From Lycium barbarum (taxonomy: Eukaryota > Streptophyta > Magnoliopsida > Solanales > Solanaceae): 64,000 bases of DNA. A program made the translations under genes and the position numbers. The notes under the pieces are model-generated. The model was not told the origin of the DNA. It made no database searches and saw only the letters and a list, made by a program, of their open reading frames with translations. Positions 1 to 12,715 of the stretch are shown one piece after another (position 1 is the stretch's first letter; every line of letters starts with the position of its first letter). The DNA lies in assembly GCF_019175385.1 (NCBI RefSeq), contig NC_083346.1, positions 85,078,543-85,142,542 on the forward strand, written 5' to 3'.

Positions 1-184
1 GTGCTAAAGCTGGGGCTGAGGCTCTCTCACGCTCCTCAGAGATAGGCACTGAATGAGAGGACTGAGATTGAGCAGCATTCTGGGACTCACTTTCCTCTAC
101 AACTGTTGGCGGTGCTCTTTCAGCCCGCTTTTCTGCCACTGTCTTGCCCTTTTGGGCTGCCGTAGCCTTTCTCTTTACAGGCAT
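1..184 (-). CDS. gag: gag N-terminus of element A1 (partial, runs off window)
   Basis: The first 61 codons of a Ty3/gypsy gag, starting at the ATG whose complement is at 182-184. The product begins MPVKRKATAAQKGK and is rich in Lys, Arg, Ser and Glu, the variable basic N-terminus before the capsid-like Retrotrans_gag domain. The start is chosen because elements C and I begin alike (MPVKRKA, MPPKRKA), each two bases after a TTTCAG. No stop or frameshift is visible in this part, whereas element C is frameshifted about 45 codons in. Gag would form the cytoplasmic virus-like particle. Integrity further left is unknown. Confidence 0.85.
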   Translation of the reverse strand, partial: MPVKRKATAAQKGKTVAEKRAERAPPTVVEESESQNAAQSQSSHSVPISEERERASAPALA

Positions 185-373
185 CTCTGAAATACATAAC
201 ACACGGTTAAGGAAAAAGAAGTTCTTATGTCATAGCTCTATCGCACGATCTTATGAAGAAAGAAGGTCATTCATTCCTAAAATACCCGTAGCCTCTTGTT
301 TATAAGTGTGGCGCTCAACACACCCATAACCAAGACTCTACTAGACACGGCTCGTAGACATACCCTAGGACAG

Positions 374-389
374 AACTGCTCTGATACCA
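374..389 (-). other. tRNA-iMet primer binding site of A1
   Basis: On the minus strand TGGTATCAGAGCAGTT starts four bases inside the LTR edge. TGGTATCAGAGC is the usual plant initiator-Met tRNA complement, used to prime minus-strand DNA. Confidence 0.9.
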
Positions 390-393
390 TTTT

Positions 394-2853
394 TGTCACG
401 ACCCAACCGGAGGGCCGCGACGGGCACCCGGTGCTAACCTACCCGAGCACCACTTATCACACTTTCACATTTATATCTAGGTGAGCCACATAGCTAAATC
501 ATACTTTTATCCCTCATTCATACTATTTCCATTGGGCAACAATACATTTATATCATCATCAACAAGTATGCCCACAACAATGTACATAAGCCGACGAGGC
601 TAACAAAATGATATCCAAAACATAGGCCGACAAGGCCAAATACATCTAACCATATACACATTTCTACGAGCCTCTAAGGAGAGTACGTCATATCATATAG
701 GCAGGACTGGACCCCGCCGTGCCCATAAATATATACACAAAAGAATAAATACCAAAAGCCGTAGCTGCGAATGAAATGGAGCTCCGCTATGTAGTCCCTG
801 AGTAATAAAGCTATGGATCAAGTCTGTCTCCTTGGCCATCAGCGGGCATGACGCAACGTCCACAAACAAAAGGACGTCAGTACGAAGAATGTACTGTGTA
901 TGTAAAGCATGATCAACATCATTATAGAAGCATAATAAGCAACATAAGAAATAGCATAAGATGGGAGGTAGTAGATCCAACGTCATAAACACTTACTTGA
1001 TTTTCATAGGGACATTCCATTTCAAATGCGTAACCGTGTACATACATCCATATCCGTATTCGTTTTCGTATCCGTACTCATTTACACTTTCATACCCATA
1101 TTCATATTCATAATCGTTTTCATATTCATATTCATAATTCGTTTACATAGTCATATTCATAGCATACCCGGCCATAAAGGATCAAAGTTTCACATACCCG
1201 GCCATGCCAAGGCTCGGTTAGTATACATACCTGGCCCTACCAAGGCTCAGGGTTATCCGTACCCAACTGCAGTGGTGTGCGTGCGACACATAACATACCC
1301 GGCCATATAAACTTGGTGTTACATAATAATCATACATAAACACATATATGTAGGAGCTCATAAGCATCTTTGACGTCATTACTGTCGTCGTTCATTACAT
1401 CTATCCCTATAGGATTACTCATCATATGAGGAATTTAGTACAATCGTAACATATCGAGAATCATGAGCTTAGTAGCTTTTAAAGATGGAATCATTTGGAG
1501 GACATCATAGGCTTATGGAAGAATAGATATTTGGCCAAAGAATTATGCCTTACGAAAGAAGGGTTAGCCTTACATACCTTTCCGTTCAACTGTTCTATCA
1601 CTTGCACGTTCTCCTTCAATGCTCACGTTTCTACCTTTATTAGAGTTATACTATCATTAGAAAATCGATAGCTTAGCATATATGACTAAAGCTAGAGAAA
1701 ATTGGACAGCATATCCTTTATTTATACGACTTCCTCCATATCATATATCAACTCCCAAACATCAATAATAACATTCACAACATCATAACAATAGTCTTTA
1801 TTCACCCATATTATCCTTACTTCTCAATTCACTTCCAATCATCCACATCCATGATCATAGCACCCTATCACATTCATTCATATAAAATGTCCATCCCATG
1901 TTCTTAACATCATTAATAACATAACCATAATCACAACATATCAAGAATCATGACTCAATCCAAGCTATTACTCAAAAATGACACTATTCCCACAATTATG
2001 ACCCATTTTCTATATTCTTCTACAATCCAATTGTTTCAAATTCTCAATACCTTAAACAACATGGAAATACCATAAAACTTACCTTAGATGGTGTAGGAAT
2101 GACCCTTGGGTGGAAACACTTCACTTGAGCAAAACCCTAGTTTCACCTTCACTTGGATTCCTTGTCTTAGATGAACTTTAATGGGTTTCTTACACTTGAT
2201 TCTCTTTGTTTGATGAAGTTGTTCACTAATATCCCTTGAATTATTGTGGGAGAAGTGTGGAGAAATGTTCTAGAGAGTTCTAGAGAGAAGGGGTGTGAAG
2301 GGGAAATGAAATGAAATAACTTAGACCGTTTATTAATAATACTCAAATCTGTCCCGCTCCAAATCTACGGACCAACATACGGTCCGTATAAATTTCACTG
2401 ACCGTATGTCTGGCCGTAGATTTGGTCCAGTGAGGCTGGCCATCGGGGCTGATTATACGGCTAAACATACGGCCACTATAATTTATACGGCCAGTATGTT
2501 GGGCCGTATAATGCCTAGTTCTTTCGAACTCATTCTCGTCGACTTGTTTGATCTCCAATCCTTATGGAATCTTCTTGACACTTGTTTATCACCTCATTAA
2601 CAATCTAAGTGATGTTATAACTCTTCTCCAAAACATCATTAATCATCATTAACTTGTTACTCGTAAATCCTTCCCGATACATATCGTATGCCTTGCCTTC
2701 TCTTGGAAAACTTTCTTCTCTTACCTCGAATGTCTTTGAAATCTTAATTAGGATCATCTAATGTCATTCCTTACTTATTGAAATATCGTATTCTTCGTGC
2801 CTTTCGTTAGTCTATTCACTGTGCATTAACGAAAATGTTTTCAAGGTGTAACA
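394..2853 (-). repeat. 5' LTR of element A1
   Basis: A 2460-bp LTR ending TG...CA (read on minus: TGTTACACC to GGGTCGTGACA). It holds the three boxes discussed in the findings: TATA/ATGCTG-like box at 1701-1728, AGGTATGTAAGGC donor-like box at 1548-1580, and the double-hairpin box at 842-908. The U3-proximal part (2372-2525) has the ACGGTCCGTAT/GGCCGTAT palindrome cluster typical of this family. The small reading frames inside it recur in sister LTRs only because the DNA is conserved. Confidence 0.9.
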
Positions 2854-3998
2854 TATGCTAAGTATCCTTTATCCACCAAATACTTTGTCGGATGAAACGA
2901 TATAATATTCTTGTGTGTAGGGCTAGGCGTACCCTTCCACTCTAATCTCAGAATACCCAGCATGGCCAACTTAACTGTCTTGACGTGACAGTGCAAAATC
3001 GCATGATAAGGGGATAACTAATCTATACCCAGAATAATATCAAAATGCACCATATCTAAGATAACCAGATCTGGCCAAGTGTCGTACTCGATCAATGTAA
3101 CCACACAAGACCTACCCGATCTACTATCACATAATTACCAACAGGAGTAGAGACACGAATGGGTACATCAAGAAAATCACAAAGCATATCCAGACCCGTA
3201 GAGAAATAAGTGGACACACAAGAGAAAGTAGAACCCTGATCAAATAAGACTGAATCCGACTGGTAACAAACTGAAATAATACTTGTGATAAATGCATCAG
3301 AAGCCTCAGCCTTTGGTCTACCTGAAAAAGCATAAAAATGGGCGTATCTACCCTCAGACTAAGTACCACCATGACCACCACGACCATCTTGAGCTCCACC
3401 CCTCACAGACTGAGAATCGTCTCTACCAGACTAAGCTCCACCTCTACCAACCTGCAAACCCCCTCTACCAAAATATTCTCCTCCTCTAGCTGGAGGTGTA
3501 GGAGCTCTAGATGCCTAAAATTAGAACCCTGCTAGGCCCCACTCTGCCTATACCTGCGATAATCCTTCATAATATGCCGTGCCTCACCACACTCGAAACG
3601 TGCCCTAGCAGCCATGGGCTGCTGAACTATCATAGAAAATCCTGTGTGGCCTCCACGGTCTGAATGTCGGGAATAAGAACTTTAGGATACCGGTCCCGAA
3701 CTGAAACCACCGTGCCCGGCACTGTACCCACTATGCCCTGAAGAACCACCTGATGAAACCTGCAGTGCTGACTTAATGGGAAGATTAAAATGATGCTAGG
3801 GAACCCTGTCATGATGTCCCCAGCTCCTAGAAGAAGAACCACTGAAACTACCAAACTTGCGTGCCCTATTGTCCTCACTTTTGCCATAAACCTGGCCTCT
3901 TATTAACTCAAATCCTTGGTGTGATCCACCACACTCTGAAACGAAGCTCCAGAAGCTACAAACTACAATGTCACTAACCTACGCGGAAGGGCCAATCC
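2854..3998 (-). pseudogene. Element G: gag zinc-knuckle to protease remnant
   Basis: Minus-strand remains of an older Ty3/gypsy element. Reading leftwards from 3998 there is gag spacer with Ser/Gly-rich text, a damaged zinc knuckle (ECGEARHIMKDY, first Cys lost, about 3550-3610), then a protease stretch with DQGSTFSCVST-like text and a VSTPVG motif at about 3120-3260. These are spread over several frames with many stops. The sequence continues without loss at 12716, because element T (3999-12710) is inserted in the middle with target duplication AATCC at 3994-3998 and 12711-12715. A1 cuts it off on the left. Confidence 0.75.
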
Positions 3999-6900
3999 TG
4001 TCACGACCCAACCCCGTGGGCCGTGACTAGTGCCCGACTTGGGCACCCCCAACATGCTCGTTACCAAATTCAGCATACAAATGGCCTGTATATAAGTAAA
4101 TACCAGACGAGGGTCCACACGGGTGCCTACAACCATATACCCTACAGAGAAGCCGGCAAGGCTTTCAGATCATACACAACGTATTAAGACATACATATAT
4201 GCAACCGATAGGGTCGTCAAGGCGGATGAGCCGCCCGAACCCAAATCACATGACACATCCAGACAAAACTATACATTACCCACGTCTATGTCTACAGACC
4301 TCTAATACAAAACGACAGAAACATATGGCGGGACAGGGCCCCGCCGTACCCTGAACAATATAAACATGTACACCAAAAGAGTATATACCAAAACGTCGGC
4401 TCCGAAAGCAAGAGGAGCACTCCGAACCGTAGGATGGAGATCCTATACCGGTGGGTCACCAAAACAAGAATCTGTACCTGCGGGCATGAAACGCAGCCCC
4501 CCGAAAAGAGGGGGTCAGTACGAAATATGTACTGAGTATGTAAAGCATACAACACAGAAAGCAAAGTCACAACTGAAATACGATATATAGAAAGCGAGCA
4601 CAATAGCCAGCATACTAAGGAGTCGTATCCGGCGTACAACAGGCAAAAGAAGTTCTGGAGAAATCAACACGGCAATCGGGATGACAAAATGTTTGCTTTC
4701 TTTTGGAAAACATCTTTGTTTCACACACATAGAAGAATCAACGAACAATTTCCGCGGCCATAAGTCCAACGGTCACAATCACACATACCGCGGTCAAGTA
4801 TCCAGCGGTTTTCTATCACAACTTTGACATACCGCGGTCAAGGGTCCAGCGGTCTATGTCGGCATAATCACAAGTGCGGCAGACGCGGTCAAGGGTCCAG
4901 CAGTCAATGCCACACGTCCGGCATGACGCGGTCAAGGGTCCAGCAGTCAATGTCGGGCACGCCGCGGTCGAGGGTCCAGCGGCCAATATCACATATGCGC
5001 ATATTCACATAACCGTCCCGGGACTCGGTAACACAGAAGATAACCAGACAAAATGCCAAATTATCACTTTCCAAACATAATCACACATGCCAGGATCATG
5101 CATCACACAGGACTCAGGTATACCAAAATCGTATATCGGAAAATAAAGAAAATAAGTAGTTTGTCCAGAATCTCAAGGTAAGATTTTTAAAAACGCTTTA
5201 GATGTCAAAAACATTTTATAATGCTCATGAAGGTGGTCATAACACCTATCATATAGTGAACAGCATAATAACCAGGAGTTACCTGCGAACTCCGGACAAG
5301 AGTACATTGGCTAAAGCCGTACATCACATGTCAGGGTTTCGGTCCCCACAATTGGGTCAATAATCATTAAAATTCATCTCGGGATAGATAAAATATCTCC
5401 GTTTAGTAGTCGGAACAATAACCATGAGTTCCCTTGACTTACCGTACGGGAATAAGACAAACAGAACAATAAGAGAGGCATCGGGGATAGCGGGCCCACC
5501 TCGGGCCAAGTCGAGGCGGCGGACGAGAATCACGCCCATTAGACTCTACAGAGTCATCCAGGAAAGTTTTAGAACGATCGGGTTACATTTGTAAAAGTTT
5601 TGGAAGTCCAACCACTTTTCTAGTAAAATGCACCTTTTATAATTCAATTCTATTGAATGAATAGTAACGAAAACTAATCTCGGGTTACGATGAGCAGGAT
5701 GGTCCCCGAGGCCGAAATCTCAACCTAGTAGACCTAGTGCATGCCAAAGAAGAAAAGGATAAGATTTACATACCTTTTCCGCCCTTTATACGTCTCTAAA
5801 ATCGAGCCTCAAGTTCGTCAAAAATCTACAAATGGTCAAGTTTGCCAAATGTCAAATTCAAGCCTTTCAATAGCCCAAGCTTGTTAGATACTTGCCTACC
5901 GAAATTTCGGCAGCATTTCCCCTATATATATGACATCCCCGAGACTTAGCTCGGCTCAATATATCAACAACAACAACAACAACCCATTCAACAATATACA
6001 TAACTACCACAAATCGCACTAAAATGCAAAGATTCCTCTTTTCTTCATAAAGCAAAAACCTTCATTTCAACTCTAACCATTAAATTCCTTCACTCTCCTC
6101 ACATATCCATGATTACAACAACCAAAATATTAATTCAAATCAGTCCATCAATTTCAATTAAAACAGCCCCTCACCCATAAATTTCAACAAAACAACAAAC
6201 GAGTTTATAATGTTGTTTTCTCATTTCTAATTCGTTAAAACTCTAAATAAACACTTTAATAACATAAAAGGAATTTTATAAATACCTTATCAGAAGCTCC
6301 ACCACGAAAATTTCATCCCCCAAGACCAATATTTATCTCAAATTGAAGGCAACGCAAAGTACAACGTTTTTCTCTTCATGAGCTTCGGGATTCGGAGCTC
6401 GGATTTTGATCAAAATGGCTTCCTTAGCATAGGATCTCTCTCTCTCTCTCTCTAATGTTTTTGGAGGATATTAGCTGAAAATGATCAGCCCTCAAGTGAA
6501 TTTTCCATATATATTAACGTTAATGGGCCTCATGGGCCGAAACATTTGTGTTTGGGTCGGGTCCAAACTTGCTGCCCTGCCAGCCCAAATTGCATCGTCC
6601 ATATTTCCTTATCCAAATATCATTTGGACGAGTGGTTTGTTGCGTTGGAAACTAGACTCGATGAACTTCATTTTAGGCTTGTGAAACACCTTACAACTCC
6701 TCATATACTAGGAGATATGCCCCCAACAATATGGGCTAAAAATCTGGTCCGAGATTTTACTGAAGTTGTTCCGATTCATTTTGTTTAGATTCGTTTATCT
6801 TCTAATCCTCTTCCAACTCTCATGTAACCTCTTATACATACATATACATACCCATATACATACATAACAATCCATACACGTCTCGAAGGGTCCGGAGAAT

Positions 6901-7216
6901 CACCATAACTTTAAACGTAACTGGAGAACTTACCAAGCTTCGACGAAACTCCAATCGCAAAAATATATTCATATCTTTTAACCATCTTCTATATCATTAC
7001 TAATAATCTCAAATAATTTAAAAGGGCACTCACATTACCTCATATACGCTCATAACGCGATTTCAAATCCTTTAGGTTAGGATGTCACCTCGGGATACTT
7101 AAGGCAACCATATATATAACGATATTCTTACTAACTCGATTAACTTTCCTTGAAATTTCTTAACTCATTCTTTCTTGTCTTAATTAAAATAGCACAGACT
7201 CTTACGGGGTGTAACA
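3999..7216 (-). repeat. 3' LTR of element T
   Basis: A 3218-bp LTR, TG at 3999 to CA at 7216 on plus. Boxes: TATATATAGGGGAAATGCTGCC (shown here in parts: TATATATA, then GGGGAAATGCTGCC) at 5908-5932; donor-like AGGTATGTAAA with pyrimidine tract at 5740-5777; double-hairpin box at 4477-4545. It also has an AAC run at 5965-5984 and a CT run at about 6434-6452. Both are present in the other LTR at slightly different lengths. Confidence 0.93.
4757..4985 (-). repeat. Degenerate tandem array in 3' LTR of T
   Basis: About seven copies of a unit of roughly 25-35 bp, with plus-strand core CGCGGTCAAGGGTCCAGCGG followed by a variable spacer. The same array is at 10241-10470 in the partner LTR, so it predates the insertion. 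Confidence 0.8.
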
Positions 7217-7241
7217 TCCTCCCCCCCCCCCCCCCCCCTTA
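7217..7241 (-). other. Polypurine tract of T, with an 18-base poly-G run
   Basis: On minus: TAA, then 18 consecutive G, then AGGA, directly abutting the LTR start TGTTACACC. It would prime plus-strand DNA synthesis. The G run is far longer than the 6-base runs in D, C and K. Confidence 0.85.
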
Positions 7242-7797
7242 GGAAAATTCGTCCCTGAATGTCAAATTAGTCCTACATAATTATACTGCTTCTGGTGATC
7301 TTATAACGATTCACTTGTAACTTGAACTCATCTATCATGCTGTGCCTTTCTTTACTTAGCCTAATGCCATTCTCCACCTGACATCTGTTAATATTGATCT
7401 TCCAAATATAGTAGACACGATTTAGCTACCTCCGTAATTGACTGCAACTTACCATATCCATCTATACTTGAAGCTTAAGTCGAGTTCTTCTTGCTCGTTC
7501 TCTTTAAATTCACTGTCTTTTAGTAACTAGCTCGTTCTGACCATCTCACTTAAACCATTTCGCAATTTCCCTTAATCCCACTTATAACACTTCAAGCATA
7601 TTATCTCGTGTCGTTTCTCTATTTTTGACTCAACTCTTCTATCGCCCCTCTGAATCCTCAATGTCCATTCCCTAGGGTACGTTTATGGTCACCTCATATA
7701 GTTCTACTGGGTTGAAGATCACTTTACCTTTACTAACACCCGGAAGAAGAAAAGCACATACTATGATAGAGTACAGATCTATCCACAAGCATATTTC
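7242..7797 (-). other. Non-coding segment between gag and PPT of T
   Basis: About 556 bp with no recognisable pol sequence and many stops in all frames. The PPT-proximal end (7246-7262) keeps a weak form of the CATTC...GAATG inverted repeat found beside the PPT of other elements here. It replaces the roughly 4 kb of pol expected in an autonomous relative. Origin not recognised. Confidence 0.6.
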
Positions 7798-9278
7798 TCA
7801 AGTAAGGATTAATAATATACCTGGGTCGGCACCTGGTGCCATCTCTGGGTCCTGTCGGCTGGTCAGCGCATATAGGCGGTTCGATGGACCGCCGGAACTG
7901 GAGGCTCCGCCGCGACCTCTGCCACGACCTGCTGGTGCCGGTGTGCCCCGTCCCATCGGGCGCATGGCTACGGAAGGGGAAGACGAACCAGCGACTGATT
8001 CGGTAGGCTGTGCTGCTCCCCCGGCACGGTCCCCAAGTGGGCAGTCTCTCATATAGTGGTCCTGCTGGCCACAGGTAAAGCAAGCACCCGTGGCACGACG
8101 GCACTCCCCCTCCCGGTGGTGTCTCCTACAGAGAGGGCAGCGGGGTAAAGGTGGCCTCCACTGGCTGGAATCTCTGTCCCTCTGAAAGTCTGAAGCCCTA
8201 GAGCTCTGGCCTGCCCTCGAATACTCTGCACCATCCGATTCCCAGCCGGAGAACTGTGGGGGGGTGCTCTGTGCCGGCTGGGGAGGATATCCGCTCTGCT
8301 GCTGCTGAGGTTTCCTGCCTCGCGATCCCCCAGAATATCTCGCGGATCTGGATCTCTTGGGCGGACCCCTGTCATAATCCCTGTCAGGCTGGTGCCCTCG
8401 GCGTCGGTCCTCCATACTCTGGCGTGGGCCTGTATACGGGCAATGTCCATCCCTGTCTGGGCCGCTAGCACCGTACAGCTGTCAACCAAATAATCATCCA
8501 ACCCCATCACGTACCGGTGCATCCGGTCAGGCATATCAGCAACATAGGTGGACGCATATCTGGCCAGCGAATCAAACTCCAGACTGTACTCCCTGACACT
8601 CTTGCCCCTCTGTCTCAATAGCAGGAACCTGTCTACTCTGGCCCGCCTCATCTCCGGAGGTAGAAAATGGCCCAGGAAGGCCTCTGTGAACTCTCCCCAT
8701 ACCGCTGGAGGGGCATCCTCACCTCTGGATAACATCCAAGACTCATACCAATTGGCTGCTACATCGTGCAACCGGTATGACGCCAACTCAACCGACTCTG
8801 TCTCGGAGGCACTAATCAATCGCAGGGCACGCTGCATTTGTCGGACGAACTCCTGAGGGTCCTCTGCGGGCTTTAACCCGGAAAACTCTGGTGGGCGACA
8901 AAGCAGAAAATCACGAGCCCTTTTACTATTGCGTCCGTCTACACGATCATCTCCTGCTCCCTGTCTCTGAACCTGTCCCGCCACCAACTGAGTCAATAAC
9001 TGGACTGCCTCTCTCAGGGTCCCATCATCTGCCCATGGCTGGGGGCCTGGGGGTACAGGTACTGGTGCCGCGGGAGTTGGCGGTGGGGCCGCCCCCGGTA
9101 CTGCAGCTGTGGCTGCTCCAGACCCCTCCGGTACTAGTGACGTAGCAGAACTGGCCATTGAAGGCTCAACATCTGGCTCGGTCTGGGCACGAGCCCTAGT
9201 AGTCACCCGAGCTCGGCTGGTCTCACCTGCCACTATAGGTTTGCCCTTTTGGGCGTCTGTGGCCTTCCTCGGAGGCAT
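7798..9278 (-). pseudogene. gag: gag of element T, one frameshift
   Basis: Starts at the ATG complementing 9276-9278 (MPPRKATDAQKGK), two bases after TTTCAG. A Pro/Ala-rich N-terminus is followed by the capsid-like Retrotrans_gag domain at residues of about 140-290 (landmarks RPPEFSGLKP, SYRLHDVAANWYE, REYSLEFDSLARYA). Near 8417 the frame must shift by one, consistent with loss of one base; the new frame (from 8415) carries an Arg/Gly/Gln-rich segment, a first Cys/His cluster (CPLCRRHHREGEC) and a standard knuckle CFTCGQQDHYMRDC. The frame ends 15-20 residues into the pre-protease linker (YALTSRQDPE) at a stop, with no DSG/DPG site. Two open halves and a single lesion suggest recent activity. 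Whether the shift is damage or an assembly error cannot be told. Confidence 0.9.
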
Positions 9279-9461
9279 CGCTGAAAGTATAACAATTCGT
9301 CAGGGAAGAACACTCCTGATAACACAGCTCTATCGCACGATCTAGGATCAGAAGAAAGGATAACACCCTAAATGCCCTGTAGCCTCCTGTTTATAGATGT
9401 GGTGCACAACACACCGATAAACAAGACTCTACTAGACACGGTCTGTAGACAACCCGAGGAC

Positions 9462-9479
9462 GGAACTGCTCTGATACCA
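9462..9479 (-). other. tRNA-iMet primer binding site of T
   Basis: On minus TGGTATCAGAGCAGTTCC lies four bases from the LTR end. It matches the initiator-Met complement over its first 12 bases. Confidence 0.92.
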
Positions 9480-9483
9480 CTTC

Positions 9484-12400
9484 TGTCATGACCCAACCCC
9501 GTGGGCCGTGACTAGTGCCCGACTTGGGCACCCCCAACATGCTCGTTACCAAATTCAGCATACAAATGGCCTGTATATAAGTAAATACCAGACGAGGGTC
9601 CACACGGGTGCCTACAACCATATACCCTACAGAGAAGCCGGCAAGGCTTTCAGATCATACACAACGTATTAAGACATACATATATGCAACCGATAGGGTC
9701 GTCACGGCGGATGAGCCGCCCGAACCCAAATCACATGACACATCCAGACAAAACTATACATTACCCACGTCTATGTCTACAGACCTCTAATACAGAACGA
9801 CAGAAACATATGGCGGGACAGGGCCCCGCCGTACCCTGAACAACATAAACATGTACACCAAAAGAGTATATAGCAAAACGTCGGCTCCGAAAGCAAGAGG
9901 AGCACTTCGAACTGCAGGATGGAGATCCTATACCGGTGGGTCACCAAAACAAGAATTTGTACCTGCGGGCATGAAACGCAGCCCCCCGAAAAGAGGGGGT
10001 CAGTACGAAATATGTACTGAGTATGTAAACCATACAACACTGAAAGCAAAGTCACAACTGAAATACGATATATAGAAAGCGAGCACAATAGCCAGCATAC
10101 TAAGGAGTCGTATCCGGCGTACAACAGGCAAAAGAAGTTCCGGAGAAATCAACACGGCAATCGGGATGACAAAATGTTTGCTTTCTTTTGGAAAACATCT
10201 TTGTTTCACACACATAGAAGAATCAACGCACAATTTCCGCGGCCATAAGTCCAGCGGTCACAATCACACATACCGCGGTCAAGTATCCAGCGGTTTTCTA
10301 TCACAAGTTCGACATACCGCGGTCAAGGGTCCAGCGGTCTATGTCGGCATAATCACAAGTGCGGCAGACGCGGTCAAGGGTCAAGCAGTCAATGCCACAC
10401 GTCCGGCATGACGCGGTCAAGGGTCCAGCAGTCAATGTCGGGCACGCCGCGGTCGAGGGTCCAGCGGCCAATATCACATATGCGCATATTCACATAACCG
10501 GCCCGGGACTCGGTAACACAGAAGATAACCAGACAAAATGCCAAATTATCACTTTCCAAACATAATCACACATGCCAGGATCATGCATCACACAGGACTC
10601 AGGTATACCAAAATCGTATATCGGAAAATAAAGAAAATAAGTAGTTTGTCCAGAATCTCAAGGTAAGATTTTTAATAACGCTTTAGATGTCAAAAACATT
10701 TTATAATGCTCATGAAGGTGGTCATAACACCTATCATATAGTGAACAGCATAATAACCAGGAGTTACCTGCGAACTCCGGACAAGAGTACATTGGCTAAA
10801 GCCGTACATCACATGTCAGGATTTCGGTCCCCACAATTGGGTCAATAATCATTAAAATCCGTCTCGGGATAGATAAAATATCTCCGTTTAGTAGTCGGAA
10901 CAATAACCATGAGTTCCCTTGACTTACCGTACGGGAATAAGACAAACAGAACAATAAGAGAGGCATCGGGGATAGCGGGCCCACCTCGGGCCAAGTCGAG
11001 GCGGCGGACGAGAATCACGCCCATTAGACTCTACAGAGTCATCCAGGAAAGTTTTAGAACGATCGGGTTACATTTGTAAAAGTTTTGGAAGTCCAACCAC
11101 TTTTCTTGTAAAATGCACCTTTTATAATTCAATTCTATTGAATGAATAGTAACGAAAACTAATCTCGGGTTACGATGAGCAGGATGGTCTCCGAGGCCGA
11201 AATCTCAACCTAGTAGACCTAGGGCATGCCAAAGAAGAAAAGGATAAGATTTACATACCTTTTCCGCCCTTTATACATCTCCAAAATCGAGCCTCAAGTT
11301 CGTCAAAAATCTACAAATGGTCAAGTTTGCCAAATGTCAAATTCAAGCCTTTCAATAGCCCAAGCTTGTTACATACTTGCCTACCGAAATTTCGGCAGCA
11401 TTTCCCCTATATATATGACATCCCCGAGACTTAGCTCGGCTCAATATATCAACAACAACAACAACAACAACAACAACCCATTCAACAATATACATAACTA
11501 CCACAAATCGCACTAAAATGCAAAGATTCCTCTTTTCTTCATAAAGCAAAAACCTTCATTTCAACTCTAACCATTAAATTCCTTCACTCTCCTCACATAT
11601 CCATGATTACAACAACCAAAATATTAATTCAAATCAGTCCATCAATTTCAATTAAAACAGCCCCTCACCCATAAATTTCAACAAAACAACAAACGAGTTT
11701 ATAATGTTGTTTTCTCCGTTCTAATTCGTTAAAGCTCTAAATAAACACTTTAATAACATAAAAGGAATTTTATAAATACCTTATCAGAAGCTCCACCACG
11801 AAAATTTCATCCCCCAAGACCAATATTTATCTCAAATTGAAGGCAACGCAACGAACAACGTTTTTCTCTTCATGAGCTTCGGGATTCGGAGCTCGGATTT
11901 TGATCAAAATGGCTTCCTTAGCCTAGGATCTCTCTCTCTCTCTCTCTAATGTTTTTGGAGGATATTAGCTGAAAATGATCAGCCCTCAAGTGAATTTTCC
12001 ATATATATTAACGTTAATGGGCCTCATGGGCCGAAACATTAGTGTTTGGGTCGGGTCCAAACTTGCTGCCCTGCCAGCCCAAATTGCATCGTCCATAATT
12101 CCTTATCCAAATATCATTCGGACGAGCGGTTTGTTGCGTTGGAAACTAGACTCGATGAACTTCATTTTAGGCTTTTGAAAAACCTTAAAACTCTTCATAT
12201 ACTAGGAGATATGCCCCCAACAATATGGGCTAAAAATATGGTCCGAGATTTTACTGAAGTTGTTCCGATTCATTTTGTTTAGATTCGTTTATCTTCTAAT
12301 CCTCTTCCAACTCTCATGTAACCTCTTATACATACATATACATACCCATATACATACATAACAATCCATACACATCTCGAAGGGTTCGGAGAATCACCAT

Positions 12401-12710
12401 AACCTTAAAGGTAACTGGAGAACTTACGAAGCTTCGACGAAACTCCAATCGCAAAAATATATTCATATCTTTTATCCATCTTCTATATCATTACTAATAA
12501 TCTCAAATACTTTAAAAGGGCACTCACATTACCTCATATACGCTCATAACGCGATTTCAAATCCTTTAGGTTACGATGTCACCTCGGGATACTTAAGGCA
12601 ACCATATATATAACGATATTCTTACTAACTCGATTAACTTTCCTTGAAATTTCTTAACTTATTCTTTCTTGTCTTAATTAAAATAGCACAGACTCTTACG
12701 GGGTGTAACA
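9484..12710 (-). repeat. 5' LTR of element T
   Basis: A 3227-bp LTR. The nine extra bases relative to the other LTR come mostly from a longer AAC run (about 11450-11477). Boxes are at 11391-11418, 11225-11262 and 9961-10030, and the GC-rich tandem array is at 10241-10470. It is followed by the target duplication AATCC at 12711-12715. Confidence 0.93.
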
Positions 12711-12715
12711 AATCC

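Larger units (their letters stand above)
1..2853 (-). mobile_element. Element A1: Ty3/gypsy element, right-hand (5') end only
   Basis: The element reads on the minus strand, so its 5' LTR is on the right (394-2853). PBS, leader and gag start follow leftwards, and the rest lies outside the window. LTR, leader and gag start closely resemble those of element C (21802-44106), so the two are one family. The LTR outer end is GTGTAACA at 2846-2853; the five bases after it (TATGC) should recur at the far end outside the window. A1 sits in the protease/pol region of the older element G, which resumes at 2854. Family assignment is firm; completeness cannot be judged. Confidence 0.9.
3999..12710 (-). 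mobile_element. Element T: TR-GAG type non-autonomous gypsy element
   Basis: A complete insertion of 8712 bp: two LTRs (3999-7216 and 9484-12710) of about 3.2 kb that differ only slightly, TG...CA ends, an iMet PBS, a purine tract, and a perfect 5-bp duplication AATCC. LTRs are about three quarters of the element. The 2.27-kb interior has only a gag frame; the gag-pol text stops at the very start of the protease region, so protease, RT, RNase H and integrase are absent. Published TR-GAG elements have this layout (established knowledge). It would depend on enzymes from a relative. It is inserted in the gag of element G, and its similar LTRs make it one of the younger elements here. Confidence 0.93.

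Noticed and set aside
7798..9278. Host CCHC zinc-finger protein gene
   Set aside because: The knuckle follows a Retrotrans_gag domain between LTRs next to a PBS; it is gag.
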